From Saccharopolyspora soli (GTDB lineage: Bacteria > Actinomycetota > Actinomycetes > Mycobacteriales > Pseudonocardiaceae), in assembly GCF_022678645.1 (NCBI RefSeq), contig NZ_JALBWV010000028.1, forward strand, positions 1 to 64,000: a stretch of 64,000 nucleotides of DNA, given 5' to 3'. The notes beneath the pieces were generated by a model. That model had not been told where the DNA came from. It worked only from the letters and a program-made list of their open reading frames with translations, and did no database searches. Shown in pieces: positions 8,291 through 16,417 of this stretch. Every line of letters begins with the position of its first letter. Position 1 is the stretch's first letter. The position numbers and the translations under genes are program-made.

Positions 8291-8992
8291 ATGACCAGGA
8301 TTCTGATGGTGCTGTCGGGCGCCGATCTGTGGACCGGTGCGGACGGCACGAAAGACCCGAGCGGGTACTGGGCGGAGGAGTTCGCCGTACCGCACCGTCT
8401 GCTGACGGAGGCCGGTTTCACCGTCGACATCGCCGCTCCCGTGGGAGGCCAGCCGACTCCCGACCCCATGAGTCTTCGCCCCGAGGTCGCCGGCCCCGAG
8501 GCACCTGAGTACGCGGCGTACATCGACAAGTACGCCGGGGAACTGGCCGCTCCCCGGACGCTGTCCGATGTCGACACTGCGGATTACGACGCCGTGTTCA
8601 TCCCCGGCGGCCACGGCCCCATGGAGGATCTGGCCCACGACCCCGACCTCGGTCGCATCCTCACCGAGTTCGACGCCGCAGGAAAGATCATCGCGCCGTT
8701 GTGCCACGGCCCCGCCGCACTGCTGACAGCGAATCGACCTGGCGGTGGCTGGCTCTTCCAGGGCAGGAACCTGACCGTCTTCACCAACGAGGAGGAACGC
8801 CTCAACGGCACCGCCGACCACGCCCCATGGCTGGTGGAGAGCGTCCTGCGGGCTCGTGGCGCCGTGGTCCGCTCCGCCGCGAACGCGTGGGAATCCAACG
8901 TCGTCGTCGACGGCAACCTCATCTCGGGACAGAACCCCAACTCCAGCAGGCCCCTCGCCGAGAAGGTCATCACCACACTCAACGCTTCCTGA
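8291..8992 (+). CDS. DJ-1/PfpI family protein (type 1 glutamine amidotransferase-like)
   Basis: A 233-aa cytosolic protein of the Hsp31-like branch of DJ-1/PfpI, associated with glyoxalase or deglycase and stress functions. The nucleophile elbow is APLCHGPAALL with Cys138 followed by His139, and FIPGGHGPMEDL at 103-114 is the conserved loop before it. The ATG at 8291 begins the first beta strand (TRILMVLSGAD) and follows GGAGA at about 6 bp. The divergent MmyB-like gene is a plausible regulator. Confidence 0.85.
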   Translation: MTRILMVLSGADLWTGADGTKDPSGYWAEEFAVPHRLLTEAGFTVDIAAPVGGQPTPDPMSLRPEVAGPEAPEYAAYIDKYAGELAAPRTLSDVDTADYDAVFIPGGHGPMEDLAHDPDLGRILTEFDAAGKIIAPLCHGPAALLTANRPGGGWLFQGRNLTVFTNEEERLNGTADHAPWLVESVLRARGAVVRSAANAWESNVVVDGNLISGQNPNSSRPLAEKVITTLNAS

Positions 8993-9613
8993 CCACTCAC
9001 ACCCAAAGGCGGTCCCGGCCGACACAGGACGGGACCGTCCGGCAGGTCGCGCCGCTGCTGTTCCACGGCGCCCACCAGATGCCCTCACCGGTCGTTTCCG
9101 GAGTGGGATGCCGAGGCGTCGCACTCCGGAAGCTGCTGTGCCACTTCGGAGGGATCAGGCTGAGGTGCCTGGTGCTGTCGGATCCAAGGCGAGCGGACGA
9201 GGGAGCCGGTGCGGAGCGCGGGCGACTGACGAGCGCGCCGGAGACGGCGGGGCCGGGCACCTCAGGCCCACAGGGAGTGCACAGGAGTGCACAACAGCTT
9301 CTCAGCTTCTCAGGCCGAGGATGCCGCGCCGTCTTCAGGCGAATCGAGCACAGCACGGACCGCTCGCGCCGAAGCCGGGTTCCCTCGGCTCTGCCGCCGA
9401 AGCCGTCGATCATGTGCAGATCGGCTGGATTGGCGGCGGCGCGCCGCCATCTGATGCGTATATCTGTCCGGCGGCGGACCGGGGATCCGGAAGGACCACC
9501 AGCCCGAACGGAGGCGACGGCGTTACCCCATAGGCCACGGTGGCGCGCATATTCGCACCCTTGAGAGGTGATGGCCCCTGCGGAGGCAAGTGATTCCAGC
9601 GTGCCGACCCGTA
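8993..9613. other. Intergenic, no gene recognised
   Basis: About 620 bp with only overlapping compositional frames. No conserved motif is readable on either strand. It lies between a DJ-1 gene and a frameshifted nitroreductase, in the decayed part of the window. Confidence 0.4.
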
Positions 9614-10069
9614 TCAACGGCTCCTGGACGGTTGGTGCGTCACGGGTTCCAGAACAAGGACCGGTATGATCCGTTCCGTGTTGCGCTGGTATTCCGCGTA
9701 GTCGGGAAATGCCTCGACCGCACGCTTCCACCATCTTCCCGCTCTTGTCCCGCTGCCTCGTGATCGATGTACTCCCGCCGCTTGGCCCCGTCCTGAAGCT
9801 CCACCCGCGGATTGCTCATGACGTTGTGGTACCAGGCCGGATGCCGGGGCCGCCGCCCTGAGAGGCGACCAGCGCATAGCGCCCCGCGTTCTCCACGCGC
9901 ATCAAAGGGGTCTTGCGTATCTTCCCCGTCTTTTGCCCCGCATCGTCAGGACGACCACGGGACGGCCGACTATCGTGTTTCCCTCGGTACCGTTGCTGCT
10001 CTCGAAGAGCGCAACCTGGTCCCGGGCAATGTCCAGGGCACTGGGTTCGTATTCGCCGTTCAGAGCCAT
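9614..10069 (-). pseudogene. Deazaflavin-dependent (DDN) nitroreductase, frameshifted
   Basis: The frame starting at 10069 gives [19 protein letters not shown] and [20 protein letters not shown], the start of F420-dependent DDN-type nitroreductases. It stops early. The next frame continues [20 protein letters not shown], another [17 protein letters not shown], and another [17 protein letters not shown] to [10 protein letters not shown] and the stop. All segments are in family order, so at least three indels separate the frames. It is a dead gene rather than one sequencing slip. Confidence 0.85.
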
Positions 10070-10397
10070 GTGTTCCTTACCTTCTTGTGTGGGCTGTTTG
10101 AGCCAGTCGTAGGGTTCCGGCCGCCCAGGGGCGCCGGGTATGGCTTTCATGTGTCTCGGATGCCGTCGGGAGCACAGCTCGCGGCGTCGGCGACTTCGCG
10201 GTGAAGTCGTTCTCCGCGAAGTCGGGGGCAGGGGCGGGCTGGACGCTGAACACTCCGCCCGCCTCACGTATGGCGGCGTTCAACGACATGCGACCGTTCG
10301 GGTTCCGCGGGCGAGTTCTCGGTGCCCGCCCGGGCTAGCCGGAGCGGCACGGTGCCAACTGGTTCCCGTACGAGCGCCGCACCCGCCATCCGGCCTG
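10070..10397. other. Intergenic, no gene recognised
   Basis: This spans the upstream side of the DDN pseudogene and the downstream side of the SDR remnant. No gene or strong structure is seen. Confidence 0.4.
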
Positions 10398-10651
10398 CTA
10401 CGGCACCGAGTACCCGCCGTCGATCGGCAGCGCCACGCCCGTGATGAACCCCGCCTTCTCCGAGCAGAGCCAGACCACGGCGTCGGCGATCTCACTCGCG
10501 TTGGCTATCCGTCCCAGGAGGTGGGCAGCGATGATCGACCCGACACCGTGACCAGCGCGCCCTCGGCCGCCAGTGCCAGGGCCGTCGCCCGCCCGATACC
10601 GGATCCGCCTCCGGTGACGAGGGCCGTCTTGCCCGCGAATTGCGGTGACAT
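10398..10651 (-). pseudogene. SDR with internal deletion
   Basis: The 5' part reads MSPQFAGKTALVTGGGSGIG, then RATALALAAEGALVTVSG, a canonical SDR Rossmann start. The 3' part, in another frame, reads GRIANASEIADAVVWLC, then EKAGFITGVALPIDGGYSVP and a stop, the canonical SDR end. The roughly 150 residues between, including the Ser-Tyr-Lys catalytic site, are gone. The gene cannot be functional. Confidence 0.8.
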
Positions 10652-10687
10652 GTCTGTCCTTTCCGTTTTCGTGTCTGCGTGCGGGGG

Positions 10688-10868
10688 TCAGTAGCGGGCG
10701 CTGCTGGCCTGCAGGTGCGGGGGCACCATCGATGGGCGGCCGTCCACAGTGGCTCCGGCGAACTGGATCATCGGCGCGAACATCCTGTTGTTGTCGACCG
10801 GGAAGTTCAGAGTGGGAGAGGACACGTCATCCAGCGCCGCGCGCTGGGCCTCGGTGAGGGTCACGTCC
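10688..10868 (-). pseudogene. Aldo/keto reductase C-terminal remnant
   Basis: The frame TLTEAQRAALDDVSSPTLNF, followed by NNRMFAPMIQFAGATVDGRPS, matches the last 50-60 residues of bacterial aldo/keto reductases, where L-D-x-V-S-x-P-x-x-(N/P)-F precedes the C-terminal loop. The TIM-barrel and catalytic Tyr/Lys/His portion is absent upstream. The next 200 bp up to the TPP gene hold no gene. Confidence 0.6.
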
Positions 10869-11095
10869 AGGCCCGGCCAAGACGCAGAACGCCTCCAAAC
10901 CGCAGCAATCGTCCAGGAGTAGACGCCTGGCTCCGCCGCCTCCCGCCGTCGGCGACCGCCCGCAGCGCCTCTAGGCGTGGACGACCGACAGCACCCGTGC
11001 GGTGTCGACGACCTTGTTCATGGGTTTCCGATCTTCGCGTTCGTGCTTGGCATGCGGTGAGTTCGCCGGTCAACGCCGTGGCCGACCGAGTTCCG

Positions 11096-12712
11096 TTATG
11101 CGGGTAGGCCGATGTCGACGTCTGCGGCGACTTTGAGGTCGATCAGCAGCGGAAGTTCGCCGCGTTGGAGGTGGCCCGTCAGTTGGTCGAGGTCGGCGAG
11201 GTCGGTGACGGTCATCGCGTGTCCGCCGAGCGCGCGTCCGACTTCTTCGAGGCTGGGCCAGTCGATCAAGGAGTGGGCCGGGTCGGCTCCGAATTCGCGG
11301 AGTTTGGTCCATTCCGCGCCGTAGGCGCCGTCGTTGACGATGACGAGTACCAGGGGGAGTCGATATCGCACGGCGGTGCTGAACTCGATCAGTCCCATCA
11401 TGGCGCCGCCGTCGCCGGCGACCGCGACGGTGGTCCGGTCTGGATGCACGGCCGCGGCTCCGACCGCGGTGGCCAGGCCGAGTCCGATCGACCCGAAACT
11501 GGCGGCGTGGGTGAAGTCGCGTGGGTCGGCGACGTGCAGGTACCGCCAGGGTGCGCGGACGAATCGGCCGACGTCGGTGACCATGACGCGCTGGGCCGGG
11601 AGAAGTTCGTCCAGCCGGATCATGGCCGTCCGGACGTCGACGGTGGATTCGGTGCCTGCGTCGGTAAAGTCCGCAGCGGCGGTGTGATCCGCGAGAGCGT
11701 TGGCTAGGCGCTGGGATCGGAATCCGCTCGGCTGGTGGTCCGCGGCGCGCAACTCGGTCATCGATGTCGCCGTGCTGCGGGCGTCACCAATCACGGCGAC
11801 ATCGACCGGTGTGGATCCGCCGAAGGCCCGCGGGTAGGTGTCGACCTGGATCACTGCCTTGCCCGCGAAGGCACTTCCGCCGCCGGTGGTGAACTGGTTG
11901 AGGCTGGCACCGAAGGCGATGACGCAGTCAGCGTCGGCGAGGGTGTTCACGGCGAGCTCATGTGCCACTCCGCCGATCACGCCAAGGTCGAACGGATCGC
12001 CCCGGAACAGGTCGCGTGCGAGCAGGGTGGTGGCTACCGGCGCACCGATGGTTTCCGCGAGCGCGAGAATCTCTGCCCGCGCACCGCCGAGTGCCACGCC
12101 TCGTCCCGCCAGTACCAGCGGACGCCGTGCTGAGGCGAGCACGCCGAGTGCGCGGTCGAGTATGTCCTCGTCCGGTGCCACGGCCTGGGCGGATCGAGCC
12201 TCGAACGCCGTGCGAGTCTCGGTCACGTCGGCCGTGAGCAGATCCGCGGGAACGTCGAGCACCACGGGATTTCGGTTGGCCACAGCGTGCTGAAAGGCGA
12301 TGGCGACGCTGTCGAACACGTCGTTGGGGTTGTGCACCCGTTGGTAGTGAGCGCCGGCGGGTGCGACGAGGGAAGGCAGGTCGATGTGCTGAACGTGCCC
12401 GCGGACCGCCGGGGTGTCGCCGGTGAGGATCACCAGCGGCGTGCGTGATCGGGCCGCCTCCACGATCGCGGTCAGTGCATTGGTCACCGCAGGGCCGTGG
12501 GTGATTGCGACGGAACCGGTACGGTTGCCGATCCGTGCGTACCCCTGCGCCATGAGCACCGCACCGCGCTCGTCGACGGCACCGAGGTAGCGACCGCCTT
12601 GCTCGCGGATGAAATCGGTGATGTACAGCATGTTCGCGTCACCGAGGACGCCGAACAGTGTGTCGACACCGTTGTCTCGCAAGGCTTTCGCCACTGCCTC
12701 ATGTACCTTCAC
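11096..12712 (-). CDS. Thiamine diphosphate-dependent enzyme (acetolactate synthase large-subunit-like)
   Basis: A 538-aa three-domain ThDP enzyme of the AHAS/POX/benzoylformate decarboxylase superfamily. The catalytic Glu48 is in AVDERGAVLMAQGYAR. The ThDP/Mg motif GDGGAMMGLIEFSTAVRY runs from residue 433 and ends at the ND of IVNDGAYG. The middle domain lacks clear FAD-site features. It is the last gene of a five-gene operon and overlaps the FAH gene by 4 bp, with a VOC dioxygenase-like protein upstream. A decarboxylase or carboligase acting on a 2-oxo acid from an aromatic or fatty side chain fits better than branched-chain amino acid synthesis, since no regulatory subunit is near. Confidence 0.85.
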   Translation of the reverse strand: MKVHEAVAKALRDNGVDTLFGVLGDANMLYITDFIREQGGRYLGAVDERGAVLMAQGYARIGNRTGSVAITHGPAVTNALTAIVEAARSRTPLVILTGDTPAVRGHVQHIDLPSLVAPAGAHYQRVHNPNDVFDSVAIAFQHAVANRNPVVLDVPADLLTADVTETRTAFEARSAQAVAPDEDILDRALGVLASARRPLVLAGRGVALGGARAEILALAETIGAPVATTLLARDLFRGDPFDLGVIGGVAHELAVNTLADADCVIAFGASLNQFTTGGGSAFAGKAVIQVDTYPRAFGGSTPVDVAVIGDARSTATSMTELRAADHQPSGFRSQRLANALADHTAAADFTDAGTESTVDVRTAMIRLDELLPAQRVMVTDVGRFVRAPWRYLHVADPRDFTHAASFGSIGLGLATAVGAAAVHPDRTTVAVAGDGGAMMGLIEFSTAVRYRLPLVLVIVNDGAYGAEWTKLREFGADPAHSLIDWPSLEEVGRALGGHAMTVTDLADLDQLTGHLQRGELPLLIDLKVAADVDIGLPA

Positions 12713-13551
12713 CGGGCGGCCTCCACAGTGTTGTGCAGGTGGCCGATGCCCTCGATTTCGATGTCGACGATGTCCTCCGGCCGCAGGTACGCACCGGAAG
12801 CGAGGGCGACCCCGGAGGGCGTGCCGGTCAGGACCACGTCACCGACATCGAGAGGCACCGAGGCGGAAACGGTCTCGATGATCTCGGGTATCGAGAAAAG
12901 CATTTCGCTCGTGCGGCCGTTCTGCCGTAGTTCGCCGTTGACCCGCGTGGTGATCGCGAGATCGAGTGGTTGCTCGAATTCCTCGGCGGTCACCACAGCC
13001 GGGCCCAGTGGCTTGAAGGTGGGAAAGGTCTTCCCGCGAGCGACCGCGCCGGTGTCGCTGATGGCGCCGTCGGTCATCCCCGCCAACTGCACGTCGCGGG
13101 CCGAGACGTCATTGACGATCGTCAACCCTGCGACATGGCGCCACGCGTCCGCAGCACGGATGCCTTTTCCCGGTGTGCCGACCACGATCGCAAGTTCAGC
13201 CTCGTAGTCGACATGCCCCGGTGCTTCGGCCGGTAGCAGTATGGGCGAACGTGGGCCCACCACCATTTCACCCGAGACCGTGATGAACACCACCGATGAC
13301 GGTGTCGGCATCTCTGCTTCGGCGAGGTGATCAAGGTAATTCGCACCAGCGATCACTACCTTGCCGGGGGCGGCCACCGGCGCCAGCAATTCCGCCGAAT
13401 CCGTCGGAATCCGCTCAAGTACCGAGGCAGTGCGGGCGAGACTGAGGTCGTGTGTCAACAGGGCCTCGACGTCGGGGTGAGGGAGATCGAGCAGGAGCAA
13501 CTCGTTCCCCTCACCCCGAGCGAGGCCGCGCGGGGTGCGGTACAGGCGCAT
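12709..13551 (-). CDS. Fumarylacetoacetate hydrolase family protein
   Basis: A 280-aa FAH-superfamily enzyme (C-C hydrolase, isomerase or decarboxylase of 2-oxo acids from ring-cleavage pathways). NYLDHLAEAE at 71-80 and DYEAELAIVVG at 115-125 carry acidic metal ligands, NDVSARDVQ follows at 147-155, and LTGTPSGV is near the C-terminus. The N-terminal 60 residues form the small accessory domain. It is coupled to the TPP gene by a 4-bp overlap and sits 3 bp after the NTF2-like gene. Its partner, an extradiol-type VOC protein in the same operon, suggests it works on a ring-fission product. Confidence 0.9.
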   Translation of the reverse strand: MRLYRTPRGLARGEGNELLLLDLPHPDVEALLTHDLSLARTASVLERIPTDSAELLAPVAAPGKVVIAGANYLDHLAEAEMPTPSSVVFITVSGEMVVGPRSPILLPAEAPGHVDYEAELAIVVGTPGKGIRAADAWRHVAGLTIVNDVSARDVQLAGMTDGAISDTGAVARGKTFPTFKPLGPAVVTAEEFEQPLDLAITTRVNGELRQNGRTSEMLFSIPEIIETVSASVPLDVGDVVLTGTPSGVALASGAYLRPEDIVDIEIEGIGHLHNTVEAAR

Positions 13552-13554
13552 CGG

Positions 13555-14010
13555 TCATTCGCTCCCGGCGAGAATCGTCACCGCGCGGCGGGAAAGGCGC
13601 CACACGCCGTCGCCACCCCGCACGAACCGGTCCTTCAGATGAGTCAGCGCGCGGGCGGCGGGCCCGAGCTTCTGTTCATCGCCCAGATGGAACAACTGCA
13701 GCAGGGTCTCGGTTTCGGCCTCGTCGGGACCGAGCAGACGGAACGAGGGTTCGGCGGAAAAATGCACACGCCTAATTCCGTCGGTCTCTCGTTTCCGCAT
13801 GGCCGCTGCGAGTTCTTCCCCCTTAACCGTGACGTCGCCGATCGTCATTTCGGCGTCGGTGGTGAGCAACTCCACGGTGCGCGAGGCGTGACCGCCGTCG
13901 ACCAGTTGGAAGAATGTCGTGATGACCTCCAGGCAGGCGATCCGCGCCTGTGCCGTGGCCGGGTCCGGCTCCGCGCCGATCAGCCGGGTGGTCTTCGCCG
14001 TGTTCACCAC
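13555..14010 (-). CDS. NTF2-like (SnoaL) family protein
   Basis: A 151-aa cone-shaped alpha+beta barrel protein. The helical start (ARIACLEVITTFFQLVDGGH) is followed by TVELLTTDAEMTIGDVTVKG, the usual NTF2-like beta-hairpin, and strands ending LKDRFVRGGDGVWRLSRR. The family includes small isomerases, dehydratases and ring-hydroxylating beta-subunit relatives; the reaction here is not evident. The start overlaps the VOC gene's end by 7 bp and the FAH gene follows after 3 bp, so it belongs to the aromatic-type operon. Confidence 0.8.
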   Translation of the reverse strand: MVNTAKTTRLIGAEPDPATAQARIACLEVITTFFQLVDGGHASRTVELLTTDAEMTIGDVTVKGEELAAAMRKRETDGIRRVHFSAEPSFRLLGPDEAETETLLQLFHLGDEQKLGPAARALTHLKDRFVRGGDGVWRLSRRAVTILAGSE

Positions 14011-14606
14011 GTCGGCGCCACCAAGTCCGCGGCGTTCTCGCCCGCGCGAAGCCGCTTGAGGAGCGAGTCGGGATCGAACGGGACACCGACAGGATTCTTG
14101 GCGAAGGAATCGGACTCCATGAATTCCACGCCCTCTGCCGCCGTCTCGAAGTTGTCCACCTGGAGTTCGATCTGATTGCCGTCGGGGTCGGCGTAATACA
14201 TCGACGTCGTCGTCCCGTGGTTGATCGTCATCGTTGGGCGGATCGAGTTCTCGCCCAATCGCTCATAGTTCCCGAGCAGGTCCTCGAGCGAGCGGTAGGT
14301 GAACGCGATGTGGGACAACCCGTGCAGCGGCAGGCCGGAAAGGTGCTCCGCCGAGGCGTCCGAAGTTGTCGCCTCGCCCGCACCGACAAGCCCCTCCGAC
14401 TTGCCGGCCAGTTCGGCGGCCATTTTCGCGGCGGCGTCAGGATTGGCCAGTGCGATCCGGTGGTGCTCGTCGTCATAGGTGAGGAATGCGCCGGACGGGT
14501 TTTCATGGACGACGCGAGCGTCAAGGACCTGCACATACCAATCACGCATTTGGGAGACCTGCCGGGTCCACAGGACGACATGCGCCAACTTCACCGGTGA
14601 AGCCAT
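14004..14606 (-). CDS. VOC family protein, type I extradiol dioxygenase-like
   Basis: A 200-aa vicinal-oxygen-chelate protein with two beta-alpha-beta-beta-beta modules. Likely metal ligands are His9 (KLAHVVLWT), His99 (GLSHIAFTYRSLEDLL) and Glu147 (YADPDGNQIELQVDNF), the 2-His-1-Glu pattern of Fe(II) extradiol dioxygenases. It is shorter than two-domain biphenyl-diol dioxygenases (about 290 aa), so it is either a small single-domain dioxygenase or a lyase/isomerase of the same fold. It is the second gene of the operon after DoxX. Ring cleavage is an inference from fold and FAH neighbour. Confidence 0.82.
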   Translation of the reverse strand: MASPVKLAHVVLWTRQVSQMRDWYVQVLDARVVHENPSGAFLTYDDEHHRIALANPDAAAKMAAELAGKSEGLVGAGEATTSDASAEHLSGLPLHGLSHIAFTYRSLEDLLGNYERLGENSIRPTMTINHGTTTSMYYADPDGNQIELQVDNFETAAEGVEFMESDSFAKNPVGVPFDPDSLLKRLRAGENAADLVAPTW

Positions 14607-14637
14607 GATGGCAACCTCGCTGATTCGATAGAATTGT

Positions 14638-14988
14638 TCAGATTGACAGAATTCGAAGGGTCAGAGCGGCCGCACTGAATACGAGCAGCACGGCCGCGGC
14701 CGTAATGTTCCAGTCGTTGATGCGCACGTGTGCGACGATCGCGCCGAGAAAGTAGAGGATCACCCCGACGGCGGCGGCAAGTCCCAGCGGCCACCAGAAC
14801 AGGCCGACGACCAGGCCGACACCACCGGCGATTTCCGCGGCGGCGAGGAGCCAGACCTTGTCGTCGGGAACACTGACCTTGCGCAGTGTCGCCATTTGCG
14901 ATTCCTGACGAGTCAGCTTTCCGCTCGCGGAGAGGAAGAGAATGCCGGCGAGCAACGCCGACACGATTGCGGCGGCAGTGAACATCAC
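14638..14988 (-). CDS. DoxX family membrane protein
   Basis: A 116-aa integral membrane protein with four predicted helices (AAIVSALLAGILFLSASG; LLAAAEIAGGVGLVVGLFW; LAAAVGVILYFLGAIVAHV; ITAAAVLLVFSAAALTLRI). The region after helix 1, SGKLTRQES, matches the DoxX pattern. Family members associate with quinone or sulfur redox and often lead catabolic operons. It is the first gene of the minus-strand operon, facing the HxlR regulator across 111 bp. Confidence 0.85.
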   Translation of the reverse strand: MMFTAAAIVSALLAGILFLSASGKLTRQESQMATLRKVSVPDDKVWLLAAAEIAGGVGLVVGLFWWPLGLAAAVGVILYFLGAIVAHVRINDWNITAAAVLLVFSAAALTLRILSI

Positions 14989-15063
14989 GGTTCCTCGCGT
15001 GTTGCGAGCGGGCTGAGGTGTTTGTGATCGGTCATGACACCAGTCTCGGCGTCCGGGTCGATC

Positions 15064-15102
15064 TTGCCAAACTGCCCATTAGCTACTTACTATTAGTAAG
15101 TG
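15064..15102 (+). promoter_or_regulatory. Leaderless promoter of hxlR-type gene with a palindromic operator
   Basis: TTGCCA (15064-15069) and TACTAT (15088-15093), 18 bp apart, form a good -35/-10 pair, and the GTG start is only 6 bp beyond the -10. ACTTACTATTAGTAAGT (15085-15101) is a perfect 17-bp palindrome covering the -10 and the first bases of the start codon. Binding there would block its own transcription and could control the divergent DoxX operon. Promoter boxes and operator role are inferred. Confidence 0.6.
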
Positions 15103-15465
15103 ACCTCGTCAGCCACCCGCCCCGATGCGGGCACACTCCAACACGACACCAACGCCGATGACTGCCGGGTCATGCAGACCATGCTGGACATCATCGGGCG
15201 GCGCTGGGCCGGCGCGGTTCTGCTGGCCAGCACCCGCGGAGCTCGCCGGTTCGGTGAGTACCGCCGGCTGGTCGTCGGCATCTCGGACCGCCTGTTGTCG
15301 CAACGCCTCAAGCAGTTGGAGTCCCTCGAGCTCATCGAGCGCGAGGTGATACCCACGACCCCGGTCCAGATCGTTTATCGACCCACGCTCGGCGGCGAGG
15401 AATTGATCGCCGCACTACAACCCCTGCTCCGCTGGGGAACCCGGCATCTTTCCCAAGATGCTTGA
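15100..15465 (+). CDS. HxlR family transcriptional regulator
   Basis: A 121-aa winged-helix protein. The HxlR signature is complete: a Cys in the N-terminal region (DDCRVMQTMLDIIGRRWAG), then FGEYRRLVVGISDRLLSQRL, then LESLELIEREVIPTTPVQIV and YRPTLGGEEL. Cys22 is in the position used by YodB/QorR-type members to sense quinones or electrophiles, so redox sensing is possible. It is transcribed away from the DoxX-VOC-NTF2-FAH-TPP operon, its likely target. Confidence 0.9.
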   Translation: MTSSATRPDAGTLQHDTNADDCRVMQTMLDIIGRRWAGAVLLASTRGARRFGEYRRLVVGISDRLLSQRLKQLESLELIEREVIPTTPVQIVYRPTLGGEELIAALQPLLRWGTRHLSQDA

Positions 15466-15636
15466 TACGGAACCGCACGGGGCTACGTAGAGGTCGGGTA
15501 CTTCTCGATCCTCACCGAACAGCCGGTTGTGCGGACACCACACCGTGGGCGGCGTTGCGGTGTGCCCTCGGGTGATATGCGAGGTCCCGGTCCGTCCGTA
15601 GCTTCGGAACACGAGGCGGCTACGGAAGGAGCCATC

Positions 15637-16404
15637 GTGCAGGTCGACGGTGCTGTCGTGGTGGTCAGCGGTGCGGGCTCGGGTCTCGGACTCGCGACCG
15701 CGAGGCGACTGGGTGCGGCTGGCGCTTCGGTCGGCCTGTTCGATCTGGACGCGGAGCTGGCGGACAAAGCCCGGGTCGAGATCGGCGACCGGGCGCTCGC
15801 CGTGCCCGTTGACGTCACCGACGGGACCGCGGTGGAGGCGGCGGTGGTCGAGGTCGTCGACCGGTTCGGGGCGGTGCACATTTGCGTCAACTGTGCCGGC
15901 GTGGCTTCCGCGGCGAAGGTGGTGAGTCGGGGTGTGCCCGCGCAGCTGGACGGGTTCGCGCGGACGGTCGCGATCAACCTGGTCGGCACGTTCAACGTCA
16001 CCCGGGTGGCTGCGGCGGCCATGCTGCGCAATGAGCCAGACGCCGGCGGGGAGCGCGGGGTCATCGTGAACACGGCATCCGACGCGGCGTTCGACGGGCA
16101 AGTGGGGCAGGCCGCGTACAGCGCGAGCAAGGCCGGCGTCGTCGGCATGACGCTGCCTCTGGCGCGCGACCTCGCTGGCAAGGGGGTGCGGGTCAACGCG
16201 GTCGCGCCGGGCCTGTTCGCCACCCGGATGGTCGCCGGGATGCCGGTGGCGGTCCGGGACCGGCTCGTCGACATGATCCTCGAACCGAAGCGGATGGGGG
16301 AGCCGGACGAGTTCGCCGCGCTCGTCGAGCACCTCGTCACCAACCGCTACCTCAACGCCGAGTGCATCCGGCTGGACGCGGGCCAGCGGATGCTGCCGCG
16401 CTGA
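15637..16404 (+). CDS. SDR, 3-hydroxyacyl-CoA dehydrogenase type II-like
   Basis: A 255-aa SDR resembling the HSD10/type II 3-hydroxyacyl-CoA dehydrogenases: GAGSGLG at 12-18, NCAG at 85-88, the Thr-Ala-Ser block with Ser148, and YSASK (Tyr161, Lys165). The C-terminal LVEHLVTNRYLNAECIRLDAG also follows that subgroup. The GTG start follows GGAG at about 5 bp; longer upstream extensions lack the SDR start. It opens the large catabolic cluster with the thiolase 13 bp downstream, consistent with oxidation of a 3-hydroxyacyl-CoA. A short inverted repeat (CACACCG-N12-CGGTGTG, 15539-15564) upstream may be an operator. Confidence 0.85.
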   Translation: MQVDGAVVVVSGAGSGLGLATARRLGAAGASVGLFDLDAELADKARVEIGDRALAVPVDVTDGTAVEAAVVEVVDRFGAVHICVNCAGVASAAKVVSRGVPAQLDGFARTVAINLVGTFNVTRVAAAAMLRNEPDAGGERGVIVNTASDAAFDGQVGQAAYSASKAGVVGMTLPLARDLAGKGVRVNAVAPGLFATRMVAGMPVAVRDRLVDMILEPKRMGEPDEFAALVEHLVTNRYLNAECIRLDAGQRMLPR

Positions 16405-16417
16405 CAAGGAGGTCACC

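Noticed and set aside
8997-9734. A 245-aa minus-strand frame
   Set aside because: Only its last part corresponds to a piece of the DDN pseudogene in a shifted frame; the rest is non-conserved.
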